Source of the DNA: Steroidobacteraceae bacterium
GTDB lineage: Bacteria > Pseudomonadota > Gammaproteobacteria > Steroidobacterales > Steroidobacteraceae
Reading direction: 5' to 3'
Length of the DNA: 35,995 nt
Assembly (NCBI GenBank): GCA_027456085.1
Contig: DAIDVO010000030.1
Location: 1-35,995, forward strand
The position numbers and the translations under genes are program-made. How positions within the stretch are numbered: position 1 is the stretch's first letter; each line of letters opens with the position of its first letter. The notes beneath the pieces were generated by a model, which did not search any database, was not told the origin of the DNA, and saw only the letters and a list, made by a program, of their open reading frames with translations. This document shows, piece after piece, positions 8,430-17,542 of this stretch.

Positions 8430-9508
8430 TGGTCCAAGCGGCGGTTGTCCAAGCCGGCGTTGTTGCGCGCCAGCGCCTGCTCGGCGCGGTAGCTCGATCG
8501 GACCAAAGGCCCGGACACGCACTCGGTGAACCCGAGGGCGAGCGCCTGCGCGCGGTATTCGTCGAATTGCGCCGGCGTCACGTAACGTTCGATCGGCAGG
8601 TGATTGGCGGTGGGGCGCAGATATTGGCCGAGCGTCAATATATCGACCGAGCTCGAACGCAAGTCGCGCATCGTCGCGTGGATTTCAGCGTCCGTTTCTC
8701 CGAGTCCCAACATGAGGCTGGTTTTGGTCAGAACTGCGGGCCGGTAAGCTTTCGCGTGCGCGAGCACGCCAAGGGTCTGATCGTAGCCCGCCCGCGGATC
8801 CCGGACCGGATGGGTCAATCGCCGCACGGTCTCCACATTCTGGGCAAACACGTCCAAGCCCGAGGCAATTACGGTCTGCACGTCGGTCAACGCCCCTTTG
8901 AAATCCGGCGTCAGCGCCTCGACGGCGGTCTCAGGGTTCGCGCGCTTGATCGCGCGGATGGCCGCCGCATAGTGCGCCGCGCCCCCGTCCGCCAAGTCAT
9001 CGCGGTTGACGGAGGTCAGCACGACGTAGCGCAGCTTCATCAGCGCGACCGAGCGCGCGGCGTTCGCCGGCTCTTCCGGATCCAGCCAGCCGCGCGGATT
9101 GCCGGTATCGACCGCGCAAAAGCGGCAGGCGCGCGTGCACACCGAGCCCATCAGCATGATCGTCGCGGTGCCCGCGTTCCAGCACTCGCCGATGTTCGGG
9201 CATTTCGCCTCCTCGCACACCGTGCTCAAGCGATGCTGCTTGACGATATCCTTCACCGCCGAATAGCCCGCTCCGGCGGCCATACGGGCACGCAGCCAGC
9301 GCGGCTTATGGCCGGAGAGCGCGGCGCGGGGCTGCGCCTCCGGCGCCGCGGCGCCGGCTTTGACGCCGTCCTTGATCGCCGTGAAGCCTTGCGAGGTCGT
9401 GTATTTATCGCCGCTCGCGACCCGCGGCGGCTGCGTACCGGCGGGCGATGAGCCCGCGGTCTCGATCGGTATGCCTTTGAATTCGCTCATGCTTTGATTG
9501 TAGCTCAT
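8426..9508 (-). CDS. lipA: Lipoyl synthase LipA (radical SAM)
   Basis: LipA inserts two sulfurs into octanoyl groups on lipoyl domains. The auxiliary cluster motif [12 protein letters not shown] and the radical-SAM motif CTRACRFC are both intact. The C-terminal RSSYRAEQ carries the conserved serine that ligates the auxiliary cluster. The start at 9508 overlaps the murU stop (ATGA) and gives 360 residues. A second in-frame ATG at 9490 is a credible alternative. The N-terminal 70 residues are a low-conservation extension common in proteobacterial LipA. lipB follows by a 4-base overlap. Confidence 0.96.
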   Translation of the reverse strand: MSYNQSMSEFKGIPIETAGSSPAGTQPPRVASGDKYTTSQGFTAIKDGVKAGAAAPEAQPRAALSGHKPRWLRARMAAGAGYSAVKDIVKQHRLSTVCEEAKCPNIGECWNAGTATIMLMGSVCTRACRFCAVDTGNPRGWLDPEEPANAARSVALMKLRYVVLTSVNRDDLADGGAAHYAAAIRAIKRANPETAVEALTPDFKGALTDVQTVIASGLDVFAQNVETVRRLTHPVRDPRAGYDQTLGVLAHAKAYRPAVLTKTSLMLGLGETDAEIHATMRDLRSSSVDILTLGQYLRPTANHLPIERYVTPAQFDEYRAQALALGFTECVSGPLVRSSYRAEQALARNNAGLDNRRLDQ

Positions 9509-10191
9509 CGAGCCGCGTTCAACGCCGACAGGCGTTCGGCGGTGCCCACATCCTCCCACAATCCGCGATACAGCTCGGCGGTACAGCGCTTTGTCTGCAT
9601 GGCGCCGGTCAATACCGGTTTCAGCGGGCGCACGCCGTCGGCGAGGCCCGCAAAGAGCCGCTCGCGATAGACCGCGATTCCGGAGAACGTGAACCTGCTC
9701 GGGGCGGACGCCAGCGCCAGCCCCGCCTCCAGGCCGAAATCACCGTCCGGATGCTGCGGCGGATTCGGCACGAGCACCAAATGCGCATCCGCCTCAGGAT
9801 TGATCGCGAGATTCTCGAGCGGGTAATCGGTGAATATGTCGCCGTTCACGACCGCAAACGGACCGGGCGCCAGATGTGCGAGCGCGCGCACGATGCCGCC
9901 GGCCGCCTCGAGGGCTTGCGGCGCCTCGTCGCTATAGCGGATCGACACGCCATATTTCGAACCGTCGCCGAGAAAATCGCGGATCTGGCTCCCGCGCCAG
10001 CATAAGTTGACCGTGATCTTGGCGATGCCGGCGCGGCTCAACGCACGCACATGATGTTCGATCAGCGGCGCGCCGCGCGCGATCAACAGAGGTTTCGGCA
10101 TCGAATCGGTCAGCGGCCGCATCCGCTCGCCGCGCCCGGCGGCGAGAATCATCGCCGCCCGCGGCCGTCGGTCCTCGCAGCCTGCGGTCAC
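9505..10191 (-). CDS. murU: N-acetylmuramate alpha-1-phosphate uridylyltransferase MurU
   Basis: MurU converts MurNAc-1-phosphate and UTP to UDP-MurNAc, the last dedicated step of the Pseudomonas-type wall recycling route that bypasses fosfomycin-sensitive MurA. The nucleotidyltransferase fold begins with [16 protein letters not shown] and the PKPLL lysine; the metal site VVNGDIF follows. GTG 10191 overlaps the amgK stop (GTGA) and gives 228 residues. An ATG at 10152 starts exactly at MILAAG and would be a minimal start. Pairing with amgK favours MurU over other sugar nucleotidyltransferases. lipA overlaps its 3' end. Confidence 0.92.
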   Translation of the reverse strand: MTAGCEDRRPRAAMILAAGRGERMRPLTDSMPKPLLIARGAPLIEHHVRALSRAGIAKITVNLCWRGSQIRDFLGDGSKYGVSIRYSDEAPQALEAAGGIVRALAHLAPGPFAVVNGDIFTDYPLENLAINPEADAHLVLVPNPPQHPDGDFGLEAGLALASAPSRFTFSGIAVYRERLFAGLADGVRPLKPVLTGAMQTKRCTAELYRGLWEDVGTAERLSALNAAR

Positions 10192-11222
10192 GCTAGGGTC
10201 CGCGCCTGCGCGCGCTCGAAATTTCCGTCGACCTGCGCCGCCAGAAATTCCGCGAACTCGGAGGTCTCCCGGTATGCAGCGCAAGCCGAGCGCACATAGG
10301 CGAGTACGCGCGGCAAATCGCGCAGATATTGCGGCTTCCGGTCGCGATAGTAGAGCCGGCAGAATATACCCAGCACTTTGACGTGCCGCTGGATTCCCAT
10401 CAGATCGAACCAGCGCATGAAAACGGACTCGTCCGCGTCGAGCGGGAATCCCCCCTGCCGAACAAGCTTTCGGTAATGCAGCGCCCAGGCGCGCACCCGC
10501 TCCGGCGGCCAAGCGACATAACAGTCCTTCAACAGCGAAACCAGATCGTAAGTGACCGGCCCGCCGACGGCGTCCTGGAAATCGAGAATTCCGGGATTGC
10601 CCGCGTCGAGGACCATCAGATTGCGCGAGTGATAATCGCGGTGCACGAAGGTCGCGGGCTGCTCCGCCGCCGACCGCAGCAGGCAGTCGTACAAGCGCTC
10701 CAGCATCGCCCGCGCCGAGGAGTCGACGTCGATACCGAGATGGCGCCGCAAGAACCACTCCGGCATCAGATCCATCTCGCGGGTCAGCGTTTCTCGGTCA
10801 TAGGCCGGCAAATTGCCGGCGTGCGCCCGCCCCGCGGTTTGCATCGTCGCGAGCGCGCCGAGCGCGTCCGCGTATAGCCGGTCGACGCCGCGGTTGGCCG
10901 CGAGCTCGTCGAGATAATGCCGAGAACCCAAATCGGTGAGCAGAAGGAACCCGCGCTCCGTATCGCGCGCCAATACCCGCGGCACGCTCAAGCCGATTTG
11001 CGCGAGCGTCCTCGCGACCTGCAGATACGGCCCGAGGTTCTCCTGGTCGGGCGGCGCGTCCATCACGATGAAGCTCTCCGCGCCGCGTACGATGCGAAAA
11101 TAGCGCCGGAAGCTCGCGTCGGCCGAGGCCGGTGCGATCGGGCAGCCGGCGAACCCCAGGTCCTCGGAGATCCAGCGGGAGAGCTCCTGGAACCTATGAG
11201 CGCTCGCGGCGGGTGGAATCAT
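10188..11222 (-). CDS. amgK: N-acetylmuramate/N-acetylglucosamine kinase AmgK
   Basis: AmgK phosphorylates the anomeric hydroxyl of MurNAc and GlcNAc recovered from peptidoglycan. The 344-residue product has the aminoglycoside-phosphotransferase fold: SADASFRRYFRI, the catalytic loop FVHRDYHSRNLM and the metal-binding ILDFQDAVGGP. These are the signatures that distinguish AmgK, and murU follows with a GTGA overlap as in Pseudomonas. The gene is first in a four-gene unit (amgK-murU-lipA-lipB) and is divergent from lptD; a TATACT box lies 37-42 bases upstream of its ATG on the minus strand. Confidence 0.92.
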   Translation of the reverse strand: MIPPAASAHRFQELSRWISEDLGFAGCPIAPASADASFRRYFRIVRGAESFIVMDAPPDQENLGPYLQVARTLAQIGLSVPRVLARDTERGFLLLTDLGSRHYLDELAANRGVDRLYADALGALATMQTAGRAHAGNLPAYDRETLTREMDLMPEWFLRRHLGIDVDSSARAMLERLYDCLLRSAAEQPATFVHRDYHSRNLMVLDAGNPGILDFQDAVGGPVTYDLVSLLKDCYVAWPPERVRAWALHYRKLVRQGGFPLDADESVFMRWFDLMGIQRHVKVLGIFCRLYYRDRKPQYLRDLPRVLAYVRSACAAYRETSEFAEFLAAQVDGNFERAQARTLA

Positions 11223-11259
11223 GCGGCCACATCGTTGAACCGCAAATGCGGCGCACGCA

Positions 11260-11276
11260 AGTATACCGATTATAAT
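11260..11276. promoter_or_regulatory. Interleaved divergent promoters for amgK and lptD
   Basis: A plus-strand TATAAT at 11271-11276 would start lptD transcription near 11283. A minus-strand TATACT (read 11265 to 11260) would start amgK transcription near 11253. The two -10 boxes are only five bases apart, so each lies inside the spacer of the other promoter and the two should compete for polymerase. No good -35 box is visible for either, which may mean activator dependence. An 8-bp palindrome GGGGCCCC begins just after the TATAAT. Confidence 0.55.
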
Positions 11277-11341
11277 GGGGGCCCCGCGCGTCTTCGGTGC
11301 GCGCAGCGCTGTTCACAACTTCTGGGCGACATATCTTGCCG

Positions 11342-13558
11342 ATGGCTCCTCATGCACGCGCCGTACTGCTGTTGACCGCCGTCGTTGCGGCGCCGGCGGC
11401 GCGCTCGGCCGACGTCTGTCCCGTGCCGCCCGCGCCGACGCCGCCGGGCGCGTTGTTCGAGCATATCGATGCGAGCGATCATCGAATCCATATCGAGAGC
11501 GACGCGGCCACGCTCGGCGCCGATGGCGATGCCGCCGTCAGCGGACGGGTCCTGGTTCTGCAGGACGCGCGGCGGGTGGCCGCCGACCAGGTGACGTATG
11601 ACCGGCGCACGGGCCGCATCACGGTCAAAGGCGCCGTCGAATTCGAGGATCCCAAGCTCAGGATCGAGAGCGACGCGGGCGACTACGACCAGGTCGGCGG
11701 CGCGGATTTCGGCGATGCGTCCTTTCAGCTATTGAACCGCCGCGGCCGCGGCTACGCGCGCGAGATCAAAGTCCATCCGGGCGGCCAGGTCTCGCTCGAC
11801 CAGGTGCGCTATACGACCTGCCCGGCCGGCAACGAGGATTGGACGCTGCACGCAGCGTCGATCAAGCTCGACACCGCGCGGCAACAGGGGGACGCGCGCA
11901 GCGCCTATCTCGTGTTCAAGGGCGTCCCTCTGTTCTACACCCCGTACCTGTCGTTCCCGCTTGGGAGCCAGCGCCAAAGCGGGCTCTTGTACCCGAACTT
12001 CGCTCACTCGGGCAACAACGGATACTCGATAGGAATACCGTATTACTTCAATTTGGCACCGAACTACGACCTGACGCTCACCCCAGGCGTCATGTCCGCC
12101 CGCGGCGTCGACATCGACGGCCAATTCCGCTATTTGACGGCGGCGTCGCACGGGCAAGTCGACACGACCGTGCTGCCGAACGATTCGCAAACGCACAGCG
12201 GGAGAAACTATTTCCACGTAACCGACGTGACCGACTTCAGTCGGCACAGCCGCGTCGGCTTCGACGTCGCGAGCGTCAGCGACAGCAACTACTTCCAGGA
12301 TTTTGCGGTGGGCTCCGCGCAAACCAGCGTCACCTACCTCGAGCGCACCGCCGATTACCGCTATTACGACAACGTTTGGCGGATCAGCGCGCAGCTGCAG
12401 AACTTCCAGACGATCGACATCGCGGTCGGCAGCGCGGACCGCCCGTACTCGCGCGTGCCGCGCATCGATGCAGCGGCCCTTTGGCCGCTCGCCGGCACCG
12501 GGCTCGAGATGGCGCTGAACAGCGAGGCGGTGAATTTCCTGCGCGACGTCGGCCCCACCGGCGTGCGCTTAAACCTCGCGCCGGAGCTGCGCTGGTCGCA
12601 GCGCGCCGCCGGCTATTTCTTCGTTCCCGCGGTCGGCTGGCAATTCACCCAGTACGATCTGCGCAATGTGGGCGCCGGCGCCCCGAGTACGCCGACACGC
12701 TCGCTTCCTTACGGCCGGCTCGACACGGGCCTGATCTTCGAACGCGACTCCGGCGCCACCGGGCAGCGCAGCGAGACGCTCGAGCCGCGGATCGTATACA
12801 GTTACGTGCCGTACCGAAATCAGGACAATCTGCCGATTTTCGACACGGCCCTGCCGGACTTGAACATTACCGACCTGTACCGCACCAACCGCTATGTCGG
12901 CTACGACCGCGTCGGCGATGCGAACCAATTGAGCATGGGCCTCACGACACGGCTGTTCGACCATGCCGACGGGCGTCAATACCTGTCCGCGACACTGGGT
13001 CAGATCCGCTATTTCACGCAGCCGCGCGTGACGCTCCCGGGTGAAGCGCCGGCCTCGTACGGCGCGTCCAACATCATCGGCCAGGTCGCCGTGACCGCCT
13101 ATAGGAACTGGAGCGTCAAGATGGACTACCAGTGGAATCCATACAGCAGCAAGACGGAGAAGTCCGAGGTCTCGATGCAGTACCGTCCCGACCTCGCACG
13201 CATGGTCAATCTGGGATACCGGTTCCAGCACGGCGTACTCGACCAGTGGGACGGCTCCTTCGCATGGCCGATGGCGCGGCACTGGAACGTGGTGGGACGC
13301 CTGGTCTATTCCATCATCGACCGGCAAACGATCGAACAGGTGGCCGGAATAGAGTATTCGAGCTGCTGCTGGCGATTCGAAGTCGTCCAGCGCCGCTACC
13401 TCGCCAAGCGATCTACCGTCGTCAATCAACCCGGAGCGCTCGACACGTCGATCGCGGTGCAATTGGAACTCCTCGGCTTGAGTAATGTCGGAAGGCCTGC
13501 GGGCTCTTTCCTGCAGCGGTCTATTAGCGGATACTCCGCCGTCAACCCGACTCCCTAG
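11342..13558 (+). CDS. lptD: LPS-assembly protein LptD
   Basis: LptD is the outer-membrane barrel that inserts lipopolysaccharide. From ATG 11342 there is a Sec signal (RAVLLLTAVVAAPAARSA), an OstA/LptA-like periplasmic domain (about residues 40-150) and a large beta-barrel. Four cysteines sit where the E. coli disulfides are: C26, C160 and the pair C675-C676 (YSSCCWRFEV). The track start at 11297 is a GTG before the signal peptide and is less likely. surA, whose product helps assemble LptD, follows after 20 bases, an arrangement conserved in gammaproteobacteria. Confidence 0.95.
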   Translation: MAPHARAVLLLTAVVAAPAARSADVCPVPPAPTPPGALFEHIDASDHRIHIESDAATLGADGDAAVSGRVLVLQDARRVAADQVTYDRRTGRITVKGAVEFEDPKLRIESDAGDYDQVGGADFGDASFQLLNRRGRGYAREIKVHPGGQVSLDQVRYTTCPAGNEDWTLHAASIKLDTARQQGDARSAYLVFKGVPLFYTPYLSFPLGSQRQSGLLYPNFAHSGNNGYSIGIPYYFNLAPNYDLTLTPGVMSARGVDIDGQFRYLTAASHGQVDTTVLPNDSQTHSGRNYFHVTDVTDFSRHSRVGFDVASVSDSNYFQDFAVGSAQTSVTYLERTADYRYYDNVWRISAQLQNFQTIDIAVGSADRPYSRVPRIDAAALWPLAGTGLEMALNSEAVNFLRDVGPTGVRLNLAPELRWSQRAAGYFFVPAVGWQFTQYDLRNVGAGAPSTPTRSLPYGRLDTGLIFERDSGATGQRSETLEPRIVYSYVPYRNQDNLPIFDTALPDLNITDLYRTNRYVGYDRVGDANQLSMGLTTRLFDHADGRQYLSATLGQIRYFTQPRVTLPGEAPASYGASNIIGQVAVTAYRNWSVKMDYQWNPYSSKTEKSEVSMQYRPDLARMVNLGYRFQHGVLDQWDGSFAWPMARHWNVVGRLVYSIIDRQTIEQVAGIEYSSCCWRFEVVQRRYLAKRSTVVNQPGALDTSIAVQLELLGLSNVGRPAGSFLQRSISGYSAVNPTP

Positions 13559-13578
13559 CCCTAGAGTACCGATCGAAC

Positions 13579-14886
13579 ATGCGACTGATTTCCCGTGTAT
13601 TCCTGACCTCGATTTCGGCGTTCCTGCTGTGCTCCGCAGCACAGGCCCAGACGCGGGATATCGGCACGCGCGGCATCTTGCTCGACCGCATCGCCGCCGT
13701 GGTCAACGACGGCATCGTCATGAAGAGCCAGCTGGAAGCGCAACTGGATGCCGTGACCAAGCGCCTCGACGATCAGAAGGTCGCGCTGCCGCCGCGCAGC
13801 GTTCTGCAGAAACAGGTACTGGACCGCCTGATCATGCAGGAGATAGAGGAACAGAGAGCCACGCGCATCGGCCTCTCCATTTCGGACGAACAGCTGAACG
13901 GGGCGCTGCAGGAAATCGCGGCGCGCAACAAGATTCCCTTCGACCAATTGCCGACCGCGCTCGCGGCCCAGGGCATCGACTACAAACAATACCGCGAGTC
14001 GATGCGCAAGGAATTGACGCTGCAGGCGCTGCGCGAGCGCGACGTGATTTCGCATATCGTCGTCACGCCGCGCGAAATCGAACAATATCTGCAACGCGAG
14101 GACAGCGCGGCCGCGAACGAAGAGTTCAACATATCGCATATTCTGATATCCCTGCCGGCGGCCGCATCGCCCCGGCAAATCGCGGAAATCACGCGCAAGG
14201 CGCAGGACATTGCCGACCGTGCGCGCAAGGGCGAGAACTTCGCCCAGCTCGCGATCGCCAATTCCAACAGCCAGACGGCCTTGGAAGGCGGCGCACTCGG
14301 ATGGCGCAAGGGAAGTCAGCTTCCCGATTTCATCCTGCAGCTGGTCACCAAGTTGAAGCCCGGCGAGATCGGCGGACCGGTGCGCACGCCGAGCGGCTTC
14401 CATATCGTGAAATTGAACGATCGGCGCAGCGGCGAAAAGCCGGTGATCGTGGAGCAAGTGCATCTCCGGCATATTCTGCTGAAGCCGAACGAGCTGGACG
14501 ACGACCAGACCGTGCGGCAGGAGCTGCTGAAGATTCGCCAGCGTGTCTTGAACGGCGAGGATTTCGCCGGCATCGCGTCGACCACGTCTGAAGATCCGGG
14601 ATCGGCGCCGGACGGCGGCGACCTCGGCTGGGCCGCGCCGAGTACCTACGTGCCCGAATTCGCGCAGGCGATCGCGAATCTCAAGATCGACGAAATCAGC
14701 ATGCCATTCAAGACTCGCTATGGTTGGCATATAGTGCAGCTGTTGGGCCGCCGCACTTACGACAGTACCTCGGATCTGCGCCGTCAGCGAGCGTTCGAGG
14801 CGATTCGCGCGAGCAAGGCCGACGAGGAAACCGAGCTTTGGCTGCAGCGCTTGCGCGACGAGGCATTCGTCGAAATCAAAATGTAG
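13579..14886 (+). CDS. surA: Periplasmic chaperone and prolyl isomerase SurA
   Basis: SurA escorts unfolded outer-membrane proteins, including LptD, across the periplasm. The sequence has a signal peptide (FLTSISAFLLCSAAQA), the SurA N-terminal chaperone domain starting at LLDRIAAVVNDGIV, and two parvulin domains. The first spans about residues 185-280 (ISHILIS to GFHIVKLNDRR) and the second about 295-390 (LRHILLKPNE to GWHIVQLLGRR). A short C-terminal helix completes the chaperone module. Length 435 matches the family. The GTG of pdxA overlaps its TAG stop by one base. Confidence 0.97.
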   Translation: MRLISRVFLTSISAFLLCSAAQAQTRDIGTRGILLDRIAAVVNDGIVMKSQLEAQLDAVTKRLDDQKVALPPRSVLQKQVLDRLIMQEIEEQRATRIGLSISDEQLNGALQEIAARNKIPFDQLPTALAAQGIDYKQYRESMRKELTLQALRERDVISHIVVTPREIEQYLQREDSAAANEEFNISHILISLPAAASPRQIAEITRKAQDIADRARKGENFAQLAIANSNSQTALEGGALGWRKGSQLPDFILQLVTKLKPGEIGGPVRTPSGFHIVKLNDRRSGEKPVIVEQVHLRHILLKPNELDDDQTVRQELLKIRQRVLNGEDFAGIASTTSEDPGSAPDGGDLGWAAPSTYVPEFAQAIANLKIDEISMPFKTRYGWHIVQLLGRRTYDSTSDLRRQRAFEAIRASKADEETELWLQRLRDEAFVEIKM

Positions 14887-15887
14887 TGGCAAGCGCAAGG
14901 ATCGTCGTCACGTCGGGTGAGCCGGCCGGGATCGGACCGGATACCTGCGTCATGCTCGCCGAGTCCGACTGGGACGCGGCTTTGGTGTTCGCAGGCGATG
15001 CCGCGTTGCTGCGCGCGACCGCGGCCTCCTTGAATGTTCGCGTGAATATCGCAAGCTACGATCCCGCGGCGCCGACGCGTCCTCACCGGCGCGGCATTCT
15101 CGAAGTCCTGGAGATCCCGTGCGCGGTACCGCCCGTGGCCGGGCAGCCGGATCCGCGCAACGCCGAGTATGTGCTGCGCATGCTCGACCGCGCCTGCGAC
15201 GGCTGCATGAACGGCGAATTCGCCGCGATGGTCACGGCGCCGGTCCAAAAGAGCACGCTGATGGACGCCGGCTTCGCGTTCACCGGGCATACCGAATATC
15301 TCGCCGCGCGCACGCACGCCGCGCTGCCGGTGATGATGCTGAGCGATGAACGCATGCGCGTTGCGCTCGTGACCACGCACTTGCCGCTCGCCGAGGTGAG
15401 CCGAGCGATCACGGCGGACCGGTTGCGCGCGACATTGCGCATCGTCGACGCGGATTTGCGCCGCTATTTTGGATTGCGTTCGCCGCGGATCCTCGTGCTC
15501 GGCTTGAACCCCCATGCCGGAGAATCGGGCCACCTCGGGCGCGAGGAGATCGACGTGATCGAACCCGTGATTCGGCAAGTGCGCGCCGAGGGCATCGACG
15601 CGCAAGGGCCGTTGCCGGCGGACACGGCCTTCGCCGAGCGGATTCTCGACGGCGCGGATGTCGTCGTCGCGATGTACCACGACCAAGGCTTGCCCGTGAT
15701 CAAGCATGCGAGCTTCGGCCACGCGGTGAACGTCACGCTCGGCCTGCCGATTTTGCGCACGAGCGTCGATCACGGCACCGCCTTGGCGCTCGCGCGCACC
15801 GGCAGGGCCGACCCGGGCAGCCTCCATGCCGCCGTCGCGCTCGCCATCCGGCTGGCCGGTGCGCGCGCCGCGCATGCCGGTTCGTAA
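14886..15887 (+). CDS. pdxA: 4-hydroxythreonine-4-phosphate dehydrogenase PdxA
   Basis: PdxA oxidises 4-phosphohydroxy-L-threonine in the DXP-dependent route to pyridoxal phosphate. Signatures are VTSGEPAGIGPD at the start, TAPVQKSTLMDAGFAFTGHTEYLA, NPHAGESGHLG and the metal-site region MYHDQGLPVIKHASFG. The correct start is GTG 14886, overlapping the surA stop (TAGTG), giving 333 residues. The track start at 14724 is inside surA and adds unrelated sequence. rsmA begins 14 bases before the stop. The position between surA and rsmA matches E. coli. Confidence 0.96.
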   Translation: MASARIVVTSGEPAGIGPDTCVMLAESDWDAALVFAGDAALLRATAASLNVRVNIASYDPAAPTRPHRRGILEVLEIPCAVPPVAGQPDPRNAEYVLRMLDRACDGCMNGEFAAMVTAPVQKSTLMDAGFAFTGHTEYLAARTHAALPVMMLSDERMRVALVTTHLPLAEVSRAITADRLRATLRIVDADLRRYFGLRSPRILVLGLNPHAGESGHLGREEIDVIEPVIRQVRAEGIDAQGPLPADTAFAERILDGADVVVAMYHDQGLPVIKHASFGHAVNVTLGLPILRTSVDHGTALALARTGRADPGSLHAAVALAIRLAGARAAHAGS

Positions 15888-16677
15888 GCGCTTCGGCCAG
15901 CATTTCCTGCACGATCGGGCGGTCGTCGCCCGCATCGTCGACGCGGTAGCGCCGGCGCAAGGCCAGCACATCGTCGAGATCGGACCCGGGCGCGGCGCCC
16001 TGACCTGGGCCTTGCTCGCGCGCGCGCACTCGCTGGACGCGATCGAAATCGATCGCGATCTTGCCGCCCTGCTCGCGGCCGATCCGCGCGCGGCCGGCGG
16101 ATTGCGAATGCACGTCGAGGATGCGCTGCGCAGCGACTTCGCGGCCTTGCGCGGCGCAGGTCCGCGCTTGCGGATAGTCGGCAATCTTCCCTACAACATC
16201 TCCACGCCGCTGATGTTCGAGCTGCTGCGCCAGCGCGATTCGATCGAGGACATGCATTTCATGCTGCAGAAGGAGGTCGTCGACCGCATTACGGCGAGGC
16301 CCGGCGGCAAGGAGTACGGCCGCCTGACCGTGATGCTCGCGGCCCATGCACAAGTCGACGCGCTGTTCGACGTCGGACCGGGCGCATTCCAGCCGCCCCC
16401 GCGGGTCTGGTCCGCGGTCGTTCGGCTGCGCCCATGCCGCACGCCGAATTTCGAATTCGGCGACGATCGGCTGCTGCGGATGCTGGTGACGGCGGCGTTC
16501 TCCCATCGGCGCAAAACCTTGCGCAACGGCCTCAAAGGCCTGCTCTCCGCGGTGGAAATCGAGGGCTGCGGCATCGACCCCGGCCTGCGCCCGGAAGTCC
16601 TGGAGCCGGCTCAATTTGGCCGCCTCGCGGCGCATTTGCACGCACGGACCGCGCCCGACCCGCGACAAATTCCATAG
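15874..16677 (+). CDS. rsmA: 16S rRNA dimethyladenosine transferase RsmA (KsgA)
   Basis: RsmA dimethylates A1518 and A1519 of 16S rRNA during late 30S assembly. The sequence has RFGQHFLHD at the N-terminus, the SAM-binding EIGPGRGALT, and the catalytic NLPYNIS. The C-terminal domain carries FSHRRKTLRNGLKG. ATG 15874 gives MPVRKRFGQHFL, the normal family start; the track start at 15826 adds 16 residues read inside pdxA. Length 267 fits. The reading frame overlaps pdxA by 14 bases, so expression is likely coupled. Confidence 0.97.
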   Translation: MPVRKRFGQHFLHDRAVVARIVDAVAPAQGQHIVEIGPGRGALTWALLARAHSLDAIEIDRDLAALLAADPRAAGGLRMHVEDALRSDFAALRGAGPRLRIVGNLPYNISTPLMFELLRQRDSIEDMHFMLQKEVVDRITARPGGKEYGRLTVMLAAHAQVDALFDVGPGAFQPPPRVWSAVVRLRPCRTPNFEFGDDRLLRMLVTAAFSHRRKTLRNGLKGLLSAVEIEGCGIDPGLRPEVLEPAQFGRLAAHLHARTAPDPRQIP

Positions 16678-16694
16678 GCCGCGCACGCCTCCGC

Positions 16695-16700
16695 TATACT
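16695..16700 (+). promoter_or_regulatory. -10 box (TATACT) seven bases before uspA
   Basis: TATACT ends seven bases before ATG 16708, so a normal sigma70 start would fall on or next to the A of the ATG, giving a leaderless transcript. No Shine-Dalgarno sequence is visible before the ATG (TGACCCA). No convincing -35 box was found. Confidence 0.5.
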
Positions 16701-16707
16701 TGACCCA

Positions 16708-17139
16708 ATGCCGGCCTATAAGAAAATTCTCGTGCTTTTGGACCTCTCGGACGGAAGCGAACAGGTCGCCGTGGCGGGGCGCGCGATGGCGGCACATTCG
16801 CAGGCGTCGGTCGTCGCCTTGCATGTCGTCGAGTTCGTGCCGGTCGAGCCGATGGGCGAATCCCTGATGCCCGCGCTTCAGATCGAGGAAGAGTTGATCG
16901 CGCGCTCGCGCAAGATGCTCGAGGACATGGTGAAGCGGCTCGGCCTCGAACGCACGATATGCCGCGTCGAAGCTGGAAATACCAAGGCGGAGATCCTGCG
17001 CGTCGCCGAACAGGAGCGCGCGGACTTGATCGTGCTCGGCAGCCGTGAACGGCACGGTCTCGCCATTCTGGTCAATTTCACGGAGGACACCGTCCTGCAC
17101 GCGGCGCACTGCGACGTGCTGGCCGTTCGCTTGAAGTGA
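16708..17139 (+). CDS. Universal stress protein (UspA family)
   Basis: This is a 143-residue single-domain Usp. It has the alpha/beta nucleotide-binding-like fold pattern: [21 protein letters not shown] at the start, ALHVVEFV, and [14 protein letters not shown] with a C-terminal [10 protein letters not shown]. The classical ATP-binding G-2x-G-9x-G(S/T) spacing is not clean, so it may be of the non-ATP-binding UspA type. Such proteins respond to stress and growth arrest; the partner here is unknown. It sits between rsmA and apaG, which are directly adjacent in E. coli, and appears to have its own promoter. Confidence 0.93.
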   Translation: MPAYKKILVLLDLSDGSEQVAVAGRAMAAHSQASVVALHVVEFVPVEPMGESLMPALQIEEELIARSRKMLEDMVKRLGLERTICRVEAGNTKAEILRVAEQERADLIVLGSRERHGLAILVNFTEDTVLHAAHCDVLAVRLK

Positions 17140-17152
17140 TGCGATGCGCCCC

Positions 17153-17539
17153 ATGACAGCCGAATCAGCGAATCCCCGGATCCGGGTGGAAGTCGAGACT
17201 TCCTATCTCGAGGAACAATCGGATCCGCGCGACAGGCGCTACGTATTTTCCTACACGATCACGATCCGCAATGACGGCCCCGTGCCCGCGCGGCTGCTGA
17301 CGCGCCATTGGATCATCACCGACGCGAACGGCAACGTCAAAGAGACCCGCGGCGACGGCGTCGTCGGCGAACAGCCTTATTTGAAGCCGGGCCAGGGGTT
17401 CCGGTACTCGAGCGGGGCGGTCATCGAGACTCCGGTCGGCACGATGCAAGGAAGCTACCAAATGGTGGCCGACGACGGGCAACAGTTCGACGCACCGATC
17501 GCGCCGTTCAGACTGGCGATGCCCGGAGTGCTTCACTAG
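17153..17539 (+). CDS. apaG: ApaG protein (DUF525)
   Basis: ApaG is a small immunoglobulin-like fold protein of uncertain function, found next to apaH in Proteobacteria and shared with some eukaryotic F-box proteins. Family motifs are [44 protein letters not shown] and [23 protein letters not shown] 17153 ([12 protein letters not shown]) gives 128 residues, close to the family's 125; an ATG at 17144 adds three residues. apaH follows after three bases. Confidence 0.95.
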   Translation: MTAESANPRIRVEVETSYLEEQSDPRDRRYVFSYTITIRNDGPVPARLLTRHWIITDANGNVKETRGDGVVGEQPYLKPGQGFRYSSGAVIETPVGTMQGSYQMVADDGQQFDAPIAPFRLAMPGVLH

Positions 17540-17542
17540 GCG

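Noticed and set aside
13561-14898. 445-aa minus-strand ORF opposite surA
   Set aside because: It is the complement of an intact surA with all expected domains; no supporting motif in the antisense frame.
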